Source of the DNA: JACDAE01 sp963717195
Lineage (GTDB): Bacteria; Chloroflexota; Ktedonobacteria; Ktedonobacterales; Ktedonobacteraceae
NCBI GenBank assembly: GCA_963717195.1
Contig: CAVQVR010000002.1
Location: 62,001 to 126,000 of the forward strand
Reading direction: 5' to 3'
Length of the DNA stretch: 64,000 nucleotides
Of the stretch, positions 51,960 through 60,136 are shown one piece after another. A model generated the notes under the pieces. The model saw only the letters and a list, made by a program, of their open reading frames with translations, was not told the origin of the DNA and ran no database searches. The translations under genes were made by a program, and so were the position numbers. The first letter of the stretch is position 1, and each line of letters opens with the position of its first letter.

Positions 51960-52058
51960 GAAACTGGGTAGGGGCGTCACCTTGCGTGCGCCCGTTTCCC
52001 GATGAACGCTGTCTCCTGGCACGCGGGCGCACGCAAGGTGACGCCCCTACCCAGTTTC
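51960..52058. repeat. Inverted repeat with perfect 35-base arms
   Basis: Arms 51960-51994 and 52024-52058 are exact reverse complements around a 29-base spacer. The arm contains GTAGGGGCGTCACCTTGCGT, resembling GTAGGGGCG-type palindromic repeats seen dispersed in Chloroflexota and cyanobacterial genomes (from memory). It is likely a dispersed palindromic element rather than a terminator. Confidence 0.85.
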
Positions 52059-52268
52059 CCAACGTTTTCTCCCAAAGGACGGAGAGCCAATATTTTGTTA
52101 TGTGCACCGAATACTCACCATATGTATATCACAATAATTTGGTAAGCAGCAAAGCGCTCCATGATGCTGAAGAGGCGCACATGTACTTTTGTGTAGGTAA
52201 CTATACCATTGAAACGGGCTATTTACAAGTATTGTAGGGCTACTCTGCAAAATTTGATGAGTATACTA

Positions 52269-52297
52269 TTGACATATGCGACATTTTTGCTTAAACT
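52269..52297 (+). promoter_or_regulatory. Sigma-70-type promoter of the lacI-like gene
   Basis: TTGACA, 17 bases, TAAACT. It leaves a leader of about 50 bases before the leader-peptide ATG at 52353. Confidence 0.6.
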
Positions 52298-52352
52298 TAC
52301 TGATAAGTTCATCGTCTGTATATCGCAGTGCAGAGAAAAGGAGGAGAGAACG

Positions 52353-52415
52353 ATGTCTGGAAAAGTGTTTTCTCGTACTGGAAGGCTATTGCCGATAAAG
52401 TATGGAAGTAAATAA
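52353..52415 (+). CDS. Leader peptide ORF upstream of the LacI-type regulator (20 residues)
   Basis: A 20-codon frame starts at ATG 52353 with a very strong AAAGGAGG site 8 bases upstream and stops (TAA) two bases before the regulator ATG at 52418. The peptide is MSGKVFSRTGRLLPIKYGSK. Its ribosome site is much better than that of the regulator, so regulator translation probably depends on ribosomes ending this short frame. The role is inferred from spacing only. Confidence 0.5.
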   Translation: MSGKVFSRTGRLLPIKYGSK

Positions 52416-52417
52416 GT

Positions 52418-53475
52418 ATGAGTGTAAATTCTTCGAATGTAACCAGTTACGACGTTGCCCGCGTTGCCCAGGTATCGGTAGGCACGGTCATCCGGGTATT
52501 GAATAACAAACCAAATGTAGATGAAGAGATCCGTGCTCGCGTTTTGCAGGCAATCGATGAGTTGGGCTACATTTATGTACCAAAAAGCGACAAGGGATGG
52601 CCACGGTAGGGAAGGCAGAGATGACACTGAAAAGTGTCATGCTGTGTATTCCTCCCATGCACAACACGCAAGCATTGCAAGAGATTTATTACTATACCGT
52701 GCTACGTGGCGCTCAAAAGGTCTGCGCCGAGAATGATCTTCACTTAATGTATAACGTGGTTGATGATAGCGTTGAGGGGTTAGAGCAATTAAAGTCTTCC
52801 ATTGAGCGTGGCTTTGTTGATGGACTCATACTGATCAATTATGGATCGCGTGAGATCATCGAGGGTGTTCACCAACTCCAAATTCCATTAGTGCTGGTCG
52901 AGCCGCGTATTCCTTCTATTTTCTCTATAGATACCGTCGTGTCCGACGACTTCTATGGGGGAAAGCTCGCAGTGAAGCATTTACTCTCGTTGGGACATCG
53001 CTCTATTGCCTGTATTGGTACCACCGCCGCTTATGTTACGCAACTTCGTTTTGACGGCTATCGCATTGCATTGAATGATGCGGAGATCGTGTATCAGCCT
53101 GAATTATTTGTGCGCGTTCAAAGTGATCTAACCGTTGAAGAGGGTCAATGGGCGATGCAGCAGTTGCTGGAGCGAGGCGTACCATTTACAGCGGTATTTT
53201 GCATGAACGACAATGTGGCTCTGGGGGCTATTCGTGCACTCAACGCTGCAGGTTTGCGCGTTCCTGATGATATCAGCGTGGTTGGCTTTGATAATCATGA
53301 AGGGGCAGCTTTATCCCATCCGCCTTTAACGACCATCGAGGGGACACCGGAACAGAAAGGAATGGTTGCAATCCAGCGCCTGGTAGATCGTGTCACGCGC
53401 CCAAATACAATCGTTATGCAGTCTATGTTACCTGTCCACCTTGTCACACGCGCATCGACAGCGGTGGTTCAGTGA
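52418..53475 (+). pseudogene. LacI-family sugar regulator split by a one-base deletion in an A-run
   Basis: The N-terminal helix-turn-helix (TSYDVARVAQVSVGTVIRVL, then NNKPNVDEEIRARVLQAIDE) is in one frame that stops at 52609. The periplasmic-binding-type sensor domain is in another frame (MLCIPPMHNTQALQEI to VRASTAVVQ-type end, with SVVGFDNHEGAALSHPPLTT). Adding one A to the AAAAA at 52582-52586 joins them as YVPKKRQGMATVGKAEM, a normal LacI hinge. The protein is therefore either inactivated, restored by slippage on the A-run, or a sequencing artefact. It precedes the sugar ABC importer and should regulate it and perhaps the divergent GH35 gene. Confidence 0.82.
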
Positions 53476-53555
53476 AACCTGTTTTTGTAGAGCTTTGACC
53501 CCCGATGCGAGACGCAATGTGGCGTTATTTCTAGTCTCAGAAACAACGAGGATGT

Positions 53556-54587
53556 ATGGTTACTAAATCTCAGAAACAACCCTCTCGTGGTGCAGGGCTA
53601 CTGCCAGGTGTCAAGCCTTCCCCTTTGGAGAGGCAGGAACAAGACCCCTCCTCTGGCACACGCACAGGCTCCAGGAAGCGCACAAATACGCGCAGTACGC
53701 TCTCTTTACTATTAATGATGCTGCCAGGCCTCCTCCTATTGCTCGTTTTCAATTATATTCCTTTAGTTGGATTGGTTATTGCCTTTGAGGATTTTCATCC
53801 CTATGAAGGTATCTTTGGAAGCACCTGGGTAGGATTACAAAACTTTGCCTATCTCTTTCAGACTTCTATTGCCCTCAATGCCACCCGCAACACAGTTATG
53901 CTGAATGCGATATTTATTGTCACTATACTCATCGTTGCTCTTGCCATCGCGGTGTCGCTCCACGAAATTCGCGACAGTGTACCGTGGCTGGGAAAGCTCT
54001 ATCAATCAGTGCTCTTTTTCCCATATTTCATCTCATACGTGCTGGTGGGCTATTTTATCTTTGCTTTGCTCAACGCAGATAATGGCATGGTCAATCATGT
54101 GGCAGCTTCGCTGCATGCGCCTCAGGTGAACTGGTATGCTTCACCGCAATACTGGCCAGTGATCTTGACTATCGTGAACCTCTGGAAAAATGTGGGATTC
54201 TGGAGTATCGTCTACTTCGCTGGTATTCTGGGCATCAATCCAGAATATTACGAGGCTGCACGCATGGATGGCGCTAATCGGTGGCAGCAATTTCGCGCGA
54301 TTACCTTACCCTTACTTTCTCCGTTGATTATTATCAATATATTGCTCTCTATCGGGCGCATCTTCTATGCGGACTTTGGACTATTCTATCAGGCGACCCT
54401 GAATAATCCGTTGCTGTACTCCACGACCGATGTCATCGATACCTTTGTGTTTCGCTCTCTCACCAGTCTGGGCGATGTCGGAATGGCCGCTGCAGCCAGT
54501 TTCTACCAGGCCATCATCGGATTTATGCTTGTACTGATCTCAAACTGGATTGTGCGCCGGATCGATCCCGATAAAGCTATTTTCTAA
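53556..54587 (+). CDS. Sugar ABC transporter permease, LplB/UgpA type
   Basis: The 343-residue product has a Pro/Arg-rich cytoplasmic N-terminus and six membrane helices. The EAA loop that contacts the ATPase reads EYYEAARMDGANRWQQFRAI. LVFNYIPLVGLVIAFEDF and FFPYFISYVLVGYF are typical of LplB-type permeases of oligosaccharide importers. It is the first structural gene after the regulator and is paired with the YtcP-type permease. No ATPase gene is present in the window, so the importer presumably uses a shared MsmX-like ATPase encoded elsewhere. Confidence 0.9.
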   Translation: MVTKSQKQPSRGAGLLPGVKPSPLERQEQDPSSGTRTGSRKRTNTRSTLSLLLMMLPGLLLLLVFNYIPLVGLVIAFEDFHPYEGIFGSTWVGLQNFAYLFQTSIALNATRNTVMLNAIFIVTILIVALAIAVSLHEIRDSVPWLGKLYQSVLFFPYFISYVLVGYFIFALLNADNGMVNHVAASLHAPQVNWYASPQYWPVILTIVNLWKNVGFWSIVYFAGILGINPEYYEAARMDGANRWQQFRAITLPLLSPLIIINILLSIGRIFYADFGLFYQATLNNPLLYSTTDVIDTFVFRSLTSLGDVGMAAAASFYQAIIGFMLVLISNWIVRRIDPDKAIF

Positions 54588-54642
54588 TGTCACCCCATCA
54601 GATGGGTCAAAAGAGACATTCAGAAGTATAAGGAGTTGTCTT

Positions 54643-55566
54643 ATGTCTATCGTCCCTGCTTTGCCAGTGAAAACAGTGCCTGCGCAGGTAAAAAAGCGTC
54701 AGTCGCGGCTGGATCTGACCCGTTTGCTGATTCACTTCGCCTTTGTACTCATGAGTGTTGCATTTGTCTCTCCGCTTTTAGTGGTGCTCTCCGCTTCGTT
54801 TACCGATGAGAACTCACTTATCACGCACGGATATAGTCTGATCCCGGCGAAGTTCAGTACCTTTGCTTATCAATATATTTTGCAAGACCCTGCTCAGCTT
54901 GCCCAGTCCTATGGCGTCTCGATCTTCGTGACTGTGGTTGGTAGCCTGGTCAGCGTCTTTGTGATGGCGTTGTTGGCCTATCCCATCTCACGCCCCGATT
55001 TTCGCCTGCGCAAACCACTCTCGTTTTATGTCTTCTTTACGATGCTGTTTAATGCTGGAATAGTGCCACTCTACATCTTCGTGACCGACTATCTGCATCT
55101 GCAGGATACCCTGATCATTCTGATCCTGCCTTACCTGGTCGTGCCCTGGTTCGTGTTGCTCTTGCGTACCTTCTTCTCGCGCCTGCCGCAGGAATTGCTG
55201 GAAGCTGCCAGGATCGATGGGGCGGGTGAATGGCGCACCTTTTTTCAGATTGTGCTACCACTTTCTACCCCTTCGCTGGCGACCGTCGGGCTTTTCAGTA
55301 TGCTGTTGTACTGGAATGACTGGTGGTTGTCGCTGCTCTTTATCGATAATGCTAAACTCTTCCCATTACAATATCTACTTTACCGCTTGATCACCAACAT
55401 CGATGCCATCGCGGCCAGTTCGCAAATGGGAGGTGTCCAACTTCCGACCGATAGCGTCCGTATGGCTATGGCGATCCTGGCGATTGGGCCGATTGTGTTC
55501 GCATTCGCGTTCATCCAGCGCTATTTTATCAACGGAATCACACTGGGTGGCGTCAAAGGAGATTAA
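54643..55566 (+). CDS. Sugar ABC transporter permease, YtcP/UgpE type
   Basis: Start at ATG 54643 with AAGGAG 7 bases upstream. The 307-residue protein has six membrane helices and the EAA motif ELLEAARIDGAGEWRTFFQI. TLIILILPYLVVPWFVLLLR and the C-terminal FIQRYFINGITLGGVKGD are characteristic of the carbohydrate-uptake CUT1 subgroup paired with LplB. It forms the second half of the heterodimeric channel. Confidence 0.9.
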   Translation: MSIVPALPVKTVPAQVKKRQSRLDLTRLLIHFAFVLMSVAFVSPLLVVLSASFTDENSLITHGYSLIPAKFSTFAYQYILQDPAQLAQSYGVSIFVTVVGSLVSVFVMALLAYPISRPDFRLRKPLSFYVFFTMLFNAGIVPLYIFVTDYLHLQDTLIILILPYLVVPWFVLLLRTFFSRLPQELLEAARIDGAGEWRTFFQIVLPLSTPSLATVGLFSMLLYWNDWWLSLLFIDNAKLFPLQYLLYRLITNIDAIAASSQMGGVQLPTDSVRMAMAILAIGPIVFAFAFIQRYFINGITLGGVKGD

Positions 55567-55699
55567 GCGCCACAAGAAAAAGGAGGTGAGATTGTCTCCC
55601 TGCAACAGTATTCGCACCTGCATACAGAAAAAATGATGTTCCTGGGATCGTACCCAGAATGCTTTTCGTGAATTTATTTTTCTCAAGGAGGAATTGTCC

Positions 55700-57253
55700 A
55701 TGCAAGACTTATCCAACGCAGCTAAACAAATTGTCTCACGTGGCATCAGCAGGCGTACCTTTGTCAAAACAGCAGCCACAGTAGCTGCTGCATCCACTTT
55801 GCCAACAGGATTTCTTGCTGCCTGTGGCTCGGCAGCGCAATCCACTACCGCGAGCGGACCCACAACCGTCATGTTCTCTTTTATGACCTACGCCGATATT
55901 TCCCAGGGGGTGCAGGCGGTCCAGAGTGCGCTTAATGCCACATCTGCTCTGAAAGCGAAGAACCTGTCAGTCAAGCTCGACAACATTGACTCAGCATCCT
56001 ACACCCAGAAGATGACGCTGCGTTTTTCTTCCGGCCAACCCATGGATGCTCTTTTCACCGCATCGTGGATCAACGATTTCTATAATAATGTTGCTCAGGG
56101 AAATTTGCTCGCTCTGGATGACCTGTTAACCCAATATGCACCTAAGTTGAAGGCCAGTATGTCTGCGGCGATCTTTGATGCAGCGCGGGTCAATGGGAAA
56201 CTCTATGGTATTCCCAATCAGCAATTGTTCCCCAAAATGTGGGGAGCACTCCTGCGCAAAGATCTCGCCACAAAATATAATATCGATCTCACCACAGTGA
56301 AAAGCTATGCGGACCTGACGCCAATCCTGGCTCTCCTGAAACAGAAAGAACCGGGGATCACTCCGATCCTTTCGGATAATCAGCCGACAGGCACTGGTGC
56401 CATCTATAACCCGGAAACGCATGGTGTGGACGAAGTAGCTGGCGGCCTGGGTGTTGGCGTCAAGTATACCGACACCAGCTTGACTGCATATAACCACTAT
56501 GATACTCCGGAGTTTCTCGCTGATGCTAAGCAAGTGCGTGCGTGGTTTAATGCAGGATACTATCTCAAGAATCCTCCCTCAGTCAGCGATTCGCAGTCTG
56601 CCTACAAGGCTGGCAAGTATGCCTTTGTCTTCGACCAGGCTCGCCCGGAAGAATATGGCAAGTTCAAGACCATCTATGGATACGACGAGGTACAGGCATT
56701 GCTGATGACACCGTTCCTGGACACTTCGGCTGTTGTATCCGGCCTGGTCGGCATTGCTCGCAGTAGCCAGCACCCGCAACAGGCAATGGAGTTGTTGGAG
56801 ATCATAAATAGTGATCCAACGGTCTACAATCTCATCTGCCATGGTATTGTGGGCAAGGATTATACTCTGGCTGATCCAAAGCTCGGGTACATCACGGTCC
56901 CGGCAAATAGCCAGTACGACCCTAGCACCGACTGGGAATTTGGGAATCAGTTTAACGGTTACTACACGGATCAGACGGAGGCAGCTGCCAATGTCTGGCA
57001 AACGTCAAAAGGATTGAATCAGCAGGCTCCCGTATCGGTTGCGATGGGCTTTGCGTTTGATCCCACCAACGTAAAAACGCAAGTGGCGCAGGTAGGTGCA
57101 GCAATCACACAATATGAAGCACCAGTTGCTAAGGGCCTCGTCGATCCCACCACAGGTGTTTCGCAATTCCTTTCGGCGCTCAAGCAGGCAGGCATTGACG
57201 ACATCGTAAAAGAGACGCAGACGCAATTAGATAGCTGGAAAAAATCGAAATAG
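55700..57253 (+). CDS. Extracellular solute-binding lipoprotein of the sugar importer
   Basis: The ATG at 55700 is chosen over TTG 55694 because AAGGAGG lies 8 bases upstream. The 517-residue product has a twin-arginine-type signal (SRRTFVKTAATVAAA) ending in a lipobox FLAAC with Cys42, so it is a lipid-anchored binding protein. The body is a family 1-like oligosaccharide-binding fold of the LplA type: FSFMTYADISQGVQAVQSAL, FTASWINDFYNNVAQGN and DDLLTQYAPKLKASMSAAIF. It delivers substrate to the two permeases upstream. Confidence 0.9.
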   Translation: MQDLSNAAKQIVSRGISRRTFVKTAATVAAASTLPTGFLAACGSAAQSTTASGPTTVMFSFMTYADISQGVQAVQSALNATSALKAKNLSVKLDNIDSASYTQKMTLRFSSGQPMDALFTASWINDFYNNVAQGNLLALDDLLTQYAPKLKASMSAAIFDAARVNGKLYGIPNQQLFPKMWGALLRKDLATKYNIDLTTVKSYADLTPILALLKQKEPGITPILSDNQPTGTGAIYNPETHGVDEVAGGLGVGVKYTDTSLTAYNHYDTPEFLADAKQVRAWFNAGYYLKNPPSVSDSQSAYKAGKYAFVFDQARPEEYGKFKTIYGYDEVQALLMTPFLDTSAVVSGLVGIARSSQHPQQAMELLEIINSDPTVYNLICHGIVGKDYTLADPKLGYITVPANSQYDPSTDWEFGNQFNGYYTDQTEAAANVWQTSKGLNQQAPVSVAMGFAFDPTNVKTQVAQVGAAITQYEAPVAKGLVDPTTGVSQFLSALKQAGIDDIVKETQTQLDSWKKSK

Positions 57254-57301
57254 TAGCGCGGCCTATTATGAACGAAGTGCATGGGCGTTTTTTCTGATTC
57301 G

Positions 57302-57345
57302 CCCATCTCCTGTTCCCTCTGGCCTCGAAGGAGATGGCCTTTTTT
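57302..57345 (+). terminator. Terminator of the sugar importer operon
   Basis: CCATCTCC pairs with GGAGATGG followed by a T-run, about 50 bases past the binding-protein stop. Confidence 0.75.
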
Positions 57346-57447
57346 GCGCATGTTGTGCAGACCATTGGTCGAGGTCGGACTGTCAAAATAAAAATCGTCT
57401 GACTACATCTCAGCGCAAGAGATTATGACATTCCAAGGGAGAATGCT

Positions 57448-57612
57448 ATGTTTCGAGCAGCAATGGTGCAGCGAGCAACGCTCAAAGTAATGCCCGTTCT
57501 CGGCATACTCTTGACAGCCAGCGTTTTTGCGGGCTTCGTTTCCCTGCATCTGGCTCATGCTGCAGATACAATCTACTATGGTGCTGTCAATGGCAATGAC
57601 AACAACAAATGA
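57448..57612 (+). pseudogene. Truncated N-terminal paralogue of the beta-helix protein
   Basis: A 54-codon frame at ATG 57448 (AAGGGAG upstream) encodes a signal peptide (LKVMPVLGILLTASVF to HLAHA) followed by ADTIYYGAVNGNDNNK and a stop. The next gene begins its mature part with the parallel AGTTYYIATNGNDANAG, so this is the start of a duplicate whose body has been deleted. It could still export a 15-residue peptide. Confidence 0.65.
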
Positions 57613-57615
57613 GCG

Positions 57616-57644
57616 TTGACAGCCCGCTAGCTTGTGACTATACT
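57616..57644 (+). promoter_or_regulatory. Near-consensus sigma-70 promoter of the beta-helix gene
   Basis: TTGACA, exactly 17 bases, TATACT, starting four bases after the truncated frame. The leader to ATG 57776 is about 125 bases and contains the small hairpin GACTCA-TTGT-TGAGTC. Confidence 0.75.
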
Positions 57645-57775
57645 TTGTTTGCCAGGAAGCGATGACATTTTCTCTTGCTAAAAAGACATACCGGGACTCA
57701 TTGTTGAGTCTTTCATCTGGTCTGATCTGGCCAGCACACTCTTTTACAGTAAGAGCTTCTTGATAGGAGGATTTT

Positions 57776-59896
57776 ATGCAAACGTTCGCAAGGTCGCGAC
57801 AGGCAACTTTTATAGCACTTATGACCTTATGTCTGGTCATAACGGCTACAGCCAGTGTTTTTGTTACCAGATCTGCCCATGCTGCAGGTACAACCTACTA
57901 CATCGCCACCAATGGCAACGACGCGAATGCAGGAACGTCGGCGACTGCCCCGTTCGAAACAATCCAGAAGTGCGCATCCATCGCGGTCGCCGGTGACACA
58001 TGCCAGATCGCGGCTGGTGTCTACCACGAGACTGTCACACCGGCACACTCGGGCACCGCTGGTGCACCCATCACCTTCACATCTGCACCTGATGCTAGCG
58101 TGACTATCGATGGTACCAATGCGGTCAGCGGTTGGACACTCGACAGCGGCCATATCTACAAGGCGGCAGTAATGCTCTCTGGCACGGCAGCACAGCCCTA
58201 CAGTTCAACGGAGTATCCATCCGACACAGACCTGTGGGCCAACCAGGTCTTCATAAACGGCACGATGGCACCCGAGGCTGCCTACCCCGCGCCGAGCGCA
58301 GATCCCTGGAGCCAGGAGTTCATCACGAGTGGCTGGGGTTCGACGCGTAGCTCAGGAGCCACCTGTTCGAAAGCACCATGCACGACTACCATAGCTGGCA
58401 CACTGACCTACAATAGCTTCCCAGCCTTTGGTGATATGACCGGCGCAGTCGCCTACTTCGCTGGCGGTTGGGTCGCCCTCTCCGCAACAGTCACCGGAGG
58501 AAATCTCAACGGCAGCAACAAGACGCTCAATATCAGCTTCCCCGAGAGTGATGCCAAAGTTGAGCCAGGCGGCGGCAACGATAACAAATTTCGCCTGGTC
58601 GGCAAGAAGGCCTTCCTCACCGCTGAGAACGAGTGGTTCTACGACGCGGGCGCACATGAACTCTACCTCTGGGCACCTGGTGGCGGCATGCCAACCGGTG
58701 TATCCGCAAAGACTCGCAACTATGGCTTCGACCTGAACAGTCAGGGCTACATTAACGTTACGAAAATTAACCTCTGGGCCACGACCGTGACCACCGACGA
58801 TAGTAGTCAGAACATCGTGCTGAACGAAGTGAACGGACAATACCTGTCACATTGGCAAACCGCTCAGTATGACGCTACTCTGCCCTTCGCCGGCATCTAC
58901 GACGCGAATCATCGCTTCGACAGTGGGGTGTTGCTGCACGGCACGAATGACACACTTAAGAATAGCACCCTGCAGCTGTCGGCTGGCAATGGAGTAAACC
59001 TCAGAGGGTCGGGACATACGGTTAGCAACAACCTGATCCATGACGTGAGCTACGGCGGTACCTATACCGCTGCGATAACCATCGAAGTGGGCAGCAGCAA
59101 CCACAGCATTATAGACAACACCCTGTATAATATCGGGCGCGATGCCATTAACATGGACACAAACGCTTATCCAAATGCTGGCTACAAAAACATGCGCATC
59201 GCCTACAACAACATTTATGGGTACGCAAAGATCGCCTTTGATCTCGGTGGCATCTATGTCTGCTGCGACACCTCGCTGGCTGGTACCCGTATCGACCACA
59301 ACCGGATTCATGATCCCGCGAATACTGGCAATGGCATCCACTTCGATAATGGTACCTACGACGTGAGTGTCGACCACAACGTGATCTGGGGCCTGAAGGG
59401 CACCGGAAACATCAACCACGGCGGCAATGGGATCAACTTCGGTGGCCACACCAACGGTTCCCCCCCTGGTTCCAATCTGCCCTACCTGACAGGCAGCATC
59501 GAGAACAACACTATCGTCGCAGGCAAGAACGACACGATCTTCAACTACTTCGCCACGTCCTCTTACGTAGCGAACACGGTCGTCGAAAATAATATTCTTG
59601 ACGGCTACCATCCGCGTGGGCAGGAGTACGGCTACATCTCTGGCGGCAAACCCATCGAGAAGACGAACCTCGTCACTACTCTTAGCGATAGTGGAACTGG
59701 TACCAATCCTGAGTACGTCAACCCATCCACCGGCGACTACTCGCTGCAAGCTGGCTCACCAGCCATCAACGCAGGTACCATCATTCCAGGAATCACCAAC
59801 CACTACGTCGGCAGCGCACCAGACATCGGCGCGTACGAGTCTGGTGCCACACGGTGGCTAGCCGGATGTACATTCACCGGATGTGGACGCGCATGA
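57776..59896 (+). CDS. Secreted right-handed beta-helix protein (pectate-lyase-like fold)
   Basis: AGGAGG lies 5 bases before the ATG. The 706-residue product has a signal peptide (LMTLCLVITATASVF, end SAHA). It then shows the DUF1565-like opening TTYYIATNGNDANAGTSATA with PFETIQKCASIAVAGDTCQ. A long right-handed parallel beta-helix follows with coils such as NGVNLRGSGHTVSNNLIHDV, HSIIDNTLYNIGRDAINM, ARIDHNRIHD-like TRIDHNRIHD and GSIENNTIVAGKND. The fold is used by polysaccharide lyases and rhamnogalacturonan hydrolases. No specific catalytic set is certain. It suits the locus as an extracellular pectin-active protein. Confidence 0.78.
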   Translation: MQTFARSRQATFIALMTLCLVITATASVFVTRSAHAAGTTYYIATNGNDANAGTSATAPFETIQKCASIAVAGDTCQIAAGVYHETVTPAHSGTAGAPITFTSAPDASVTIDGTNAVSGWTLDSGHIYKAAVMLSGTAAQPYSSTEYPSDTDLWANQVFINGTMAPEAAYPAPSADPWSQEFITSGWGSTRSSGATCSKAPCTTTIAGTLTYNSFPAFGDMTGAVAYFAGGWVALSATVTGGNLNGSNKTLNISFPESDAKVEPGGGNDNKFRLVGKKAFLTAENEWFYDAGAHELYLWAPGGGMPTGVSAKTRNYGFDLNSQGYINVTKINLWATTVTTDDSSQNIVLNEVNGQYLSHWQTAQYDATLPFAGIYDANHRFDSGVLLHGTNDTLKNSTLQLSAGNGVNLRGSGHTVSNNLIHDVSYGGTYTAAITIEVGSSNHSIIDNTLYNIGRDAINMDTNAYPNAGYKNMRIAYNNIYGYAKIAFDLGGIYVCCDTSLAGTRIDHNRIHDPANTGNGIHFDNGTYDVSVDHNVIWGLKGTGNINHGGNGINFGGHTNGSPPGSNLPYLTGSIENNTIVAGKNDTIFNYFATSSYVANTVVENNILDGYHPRGQEYGYISGGKPIEKTNLVTTLSDSGTGTNPEYVNPSTGDYSLQAGSPAINAGTIIPGITNHYVGSAPDIGAYESGATRWLAGCTFTGCGRA

Positions 59897-59942
59897 CAGC
59901 ATCGCTTACAAACCTTTAAGGACTACCTCCAGAAACAATACA

Positions 59943-59977
59943 AAAAGGGTGAACCTCTCTTCAGGTTCACCCTTTAC
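59943..59977 (+). terminator. Rho-independent terminator of the beta-helix gene
   Basis: Perfect 13-base arms AAAGGGTGAACCT / AGGTTCACCCTTT around CTCTTC, 46 bases past the stop. Confidence 0.85.
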
Positions 59978-60136
59978 TATCCGTCAAGACTTAGAGCACG
60001 AAAAGTGTGCAGTATAAGACCCTTATTACATACATAGTTACCAATATATGTTAAAATGCAGAAAAGGAGCCACGCTTCTTTTTTCATTCGCAGCAATTTT
60101 TCATTTCAAACGTTGAGAAAACAGGTAGGTACACCC

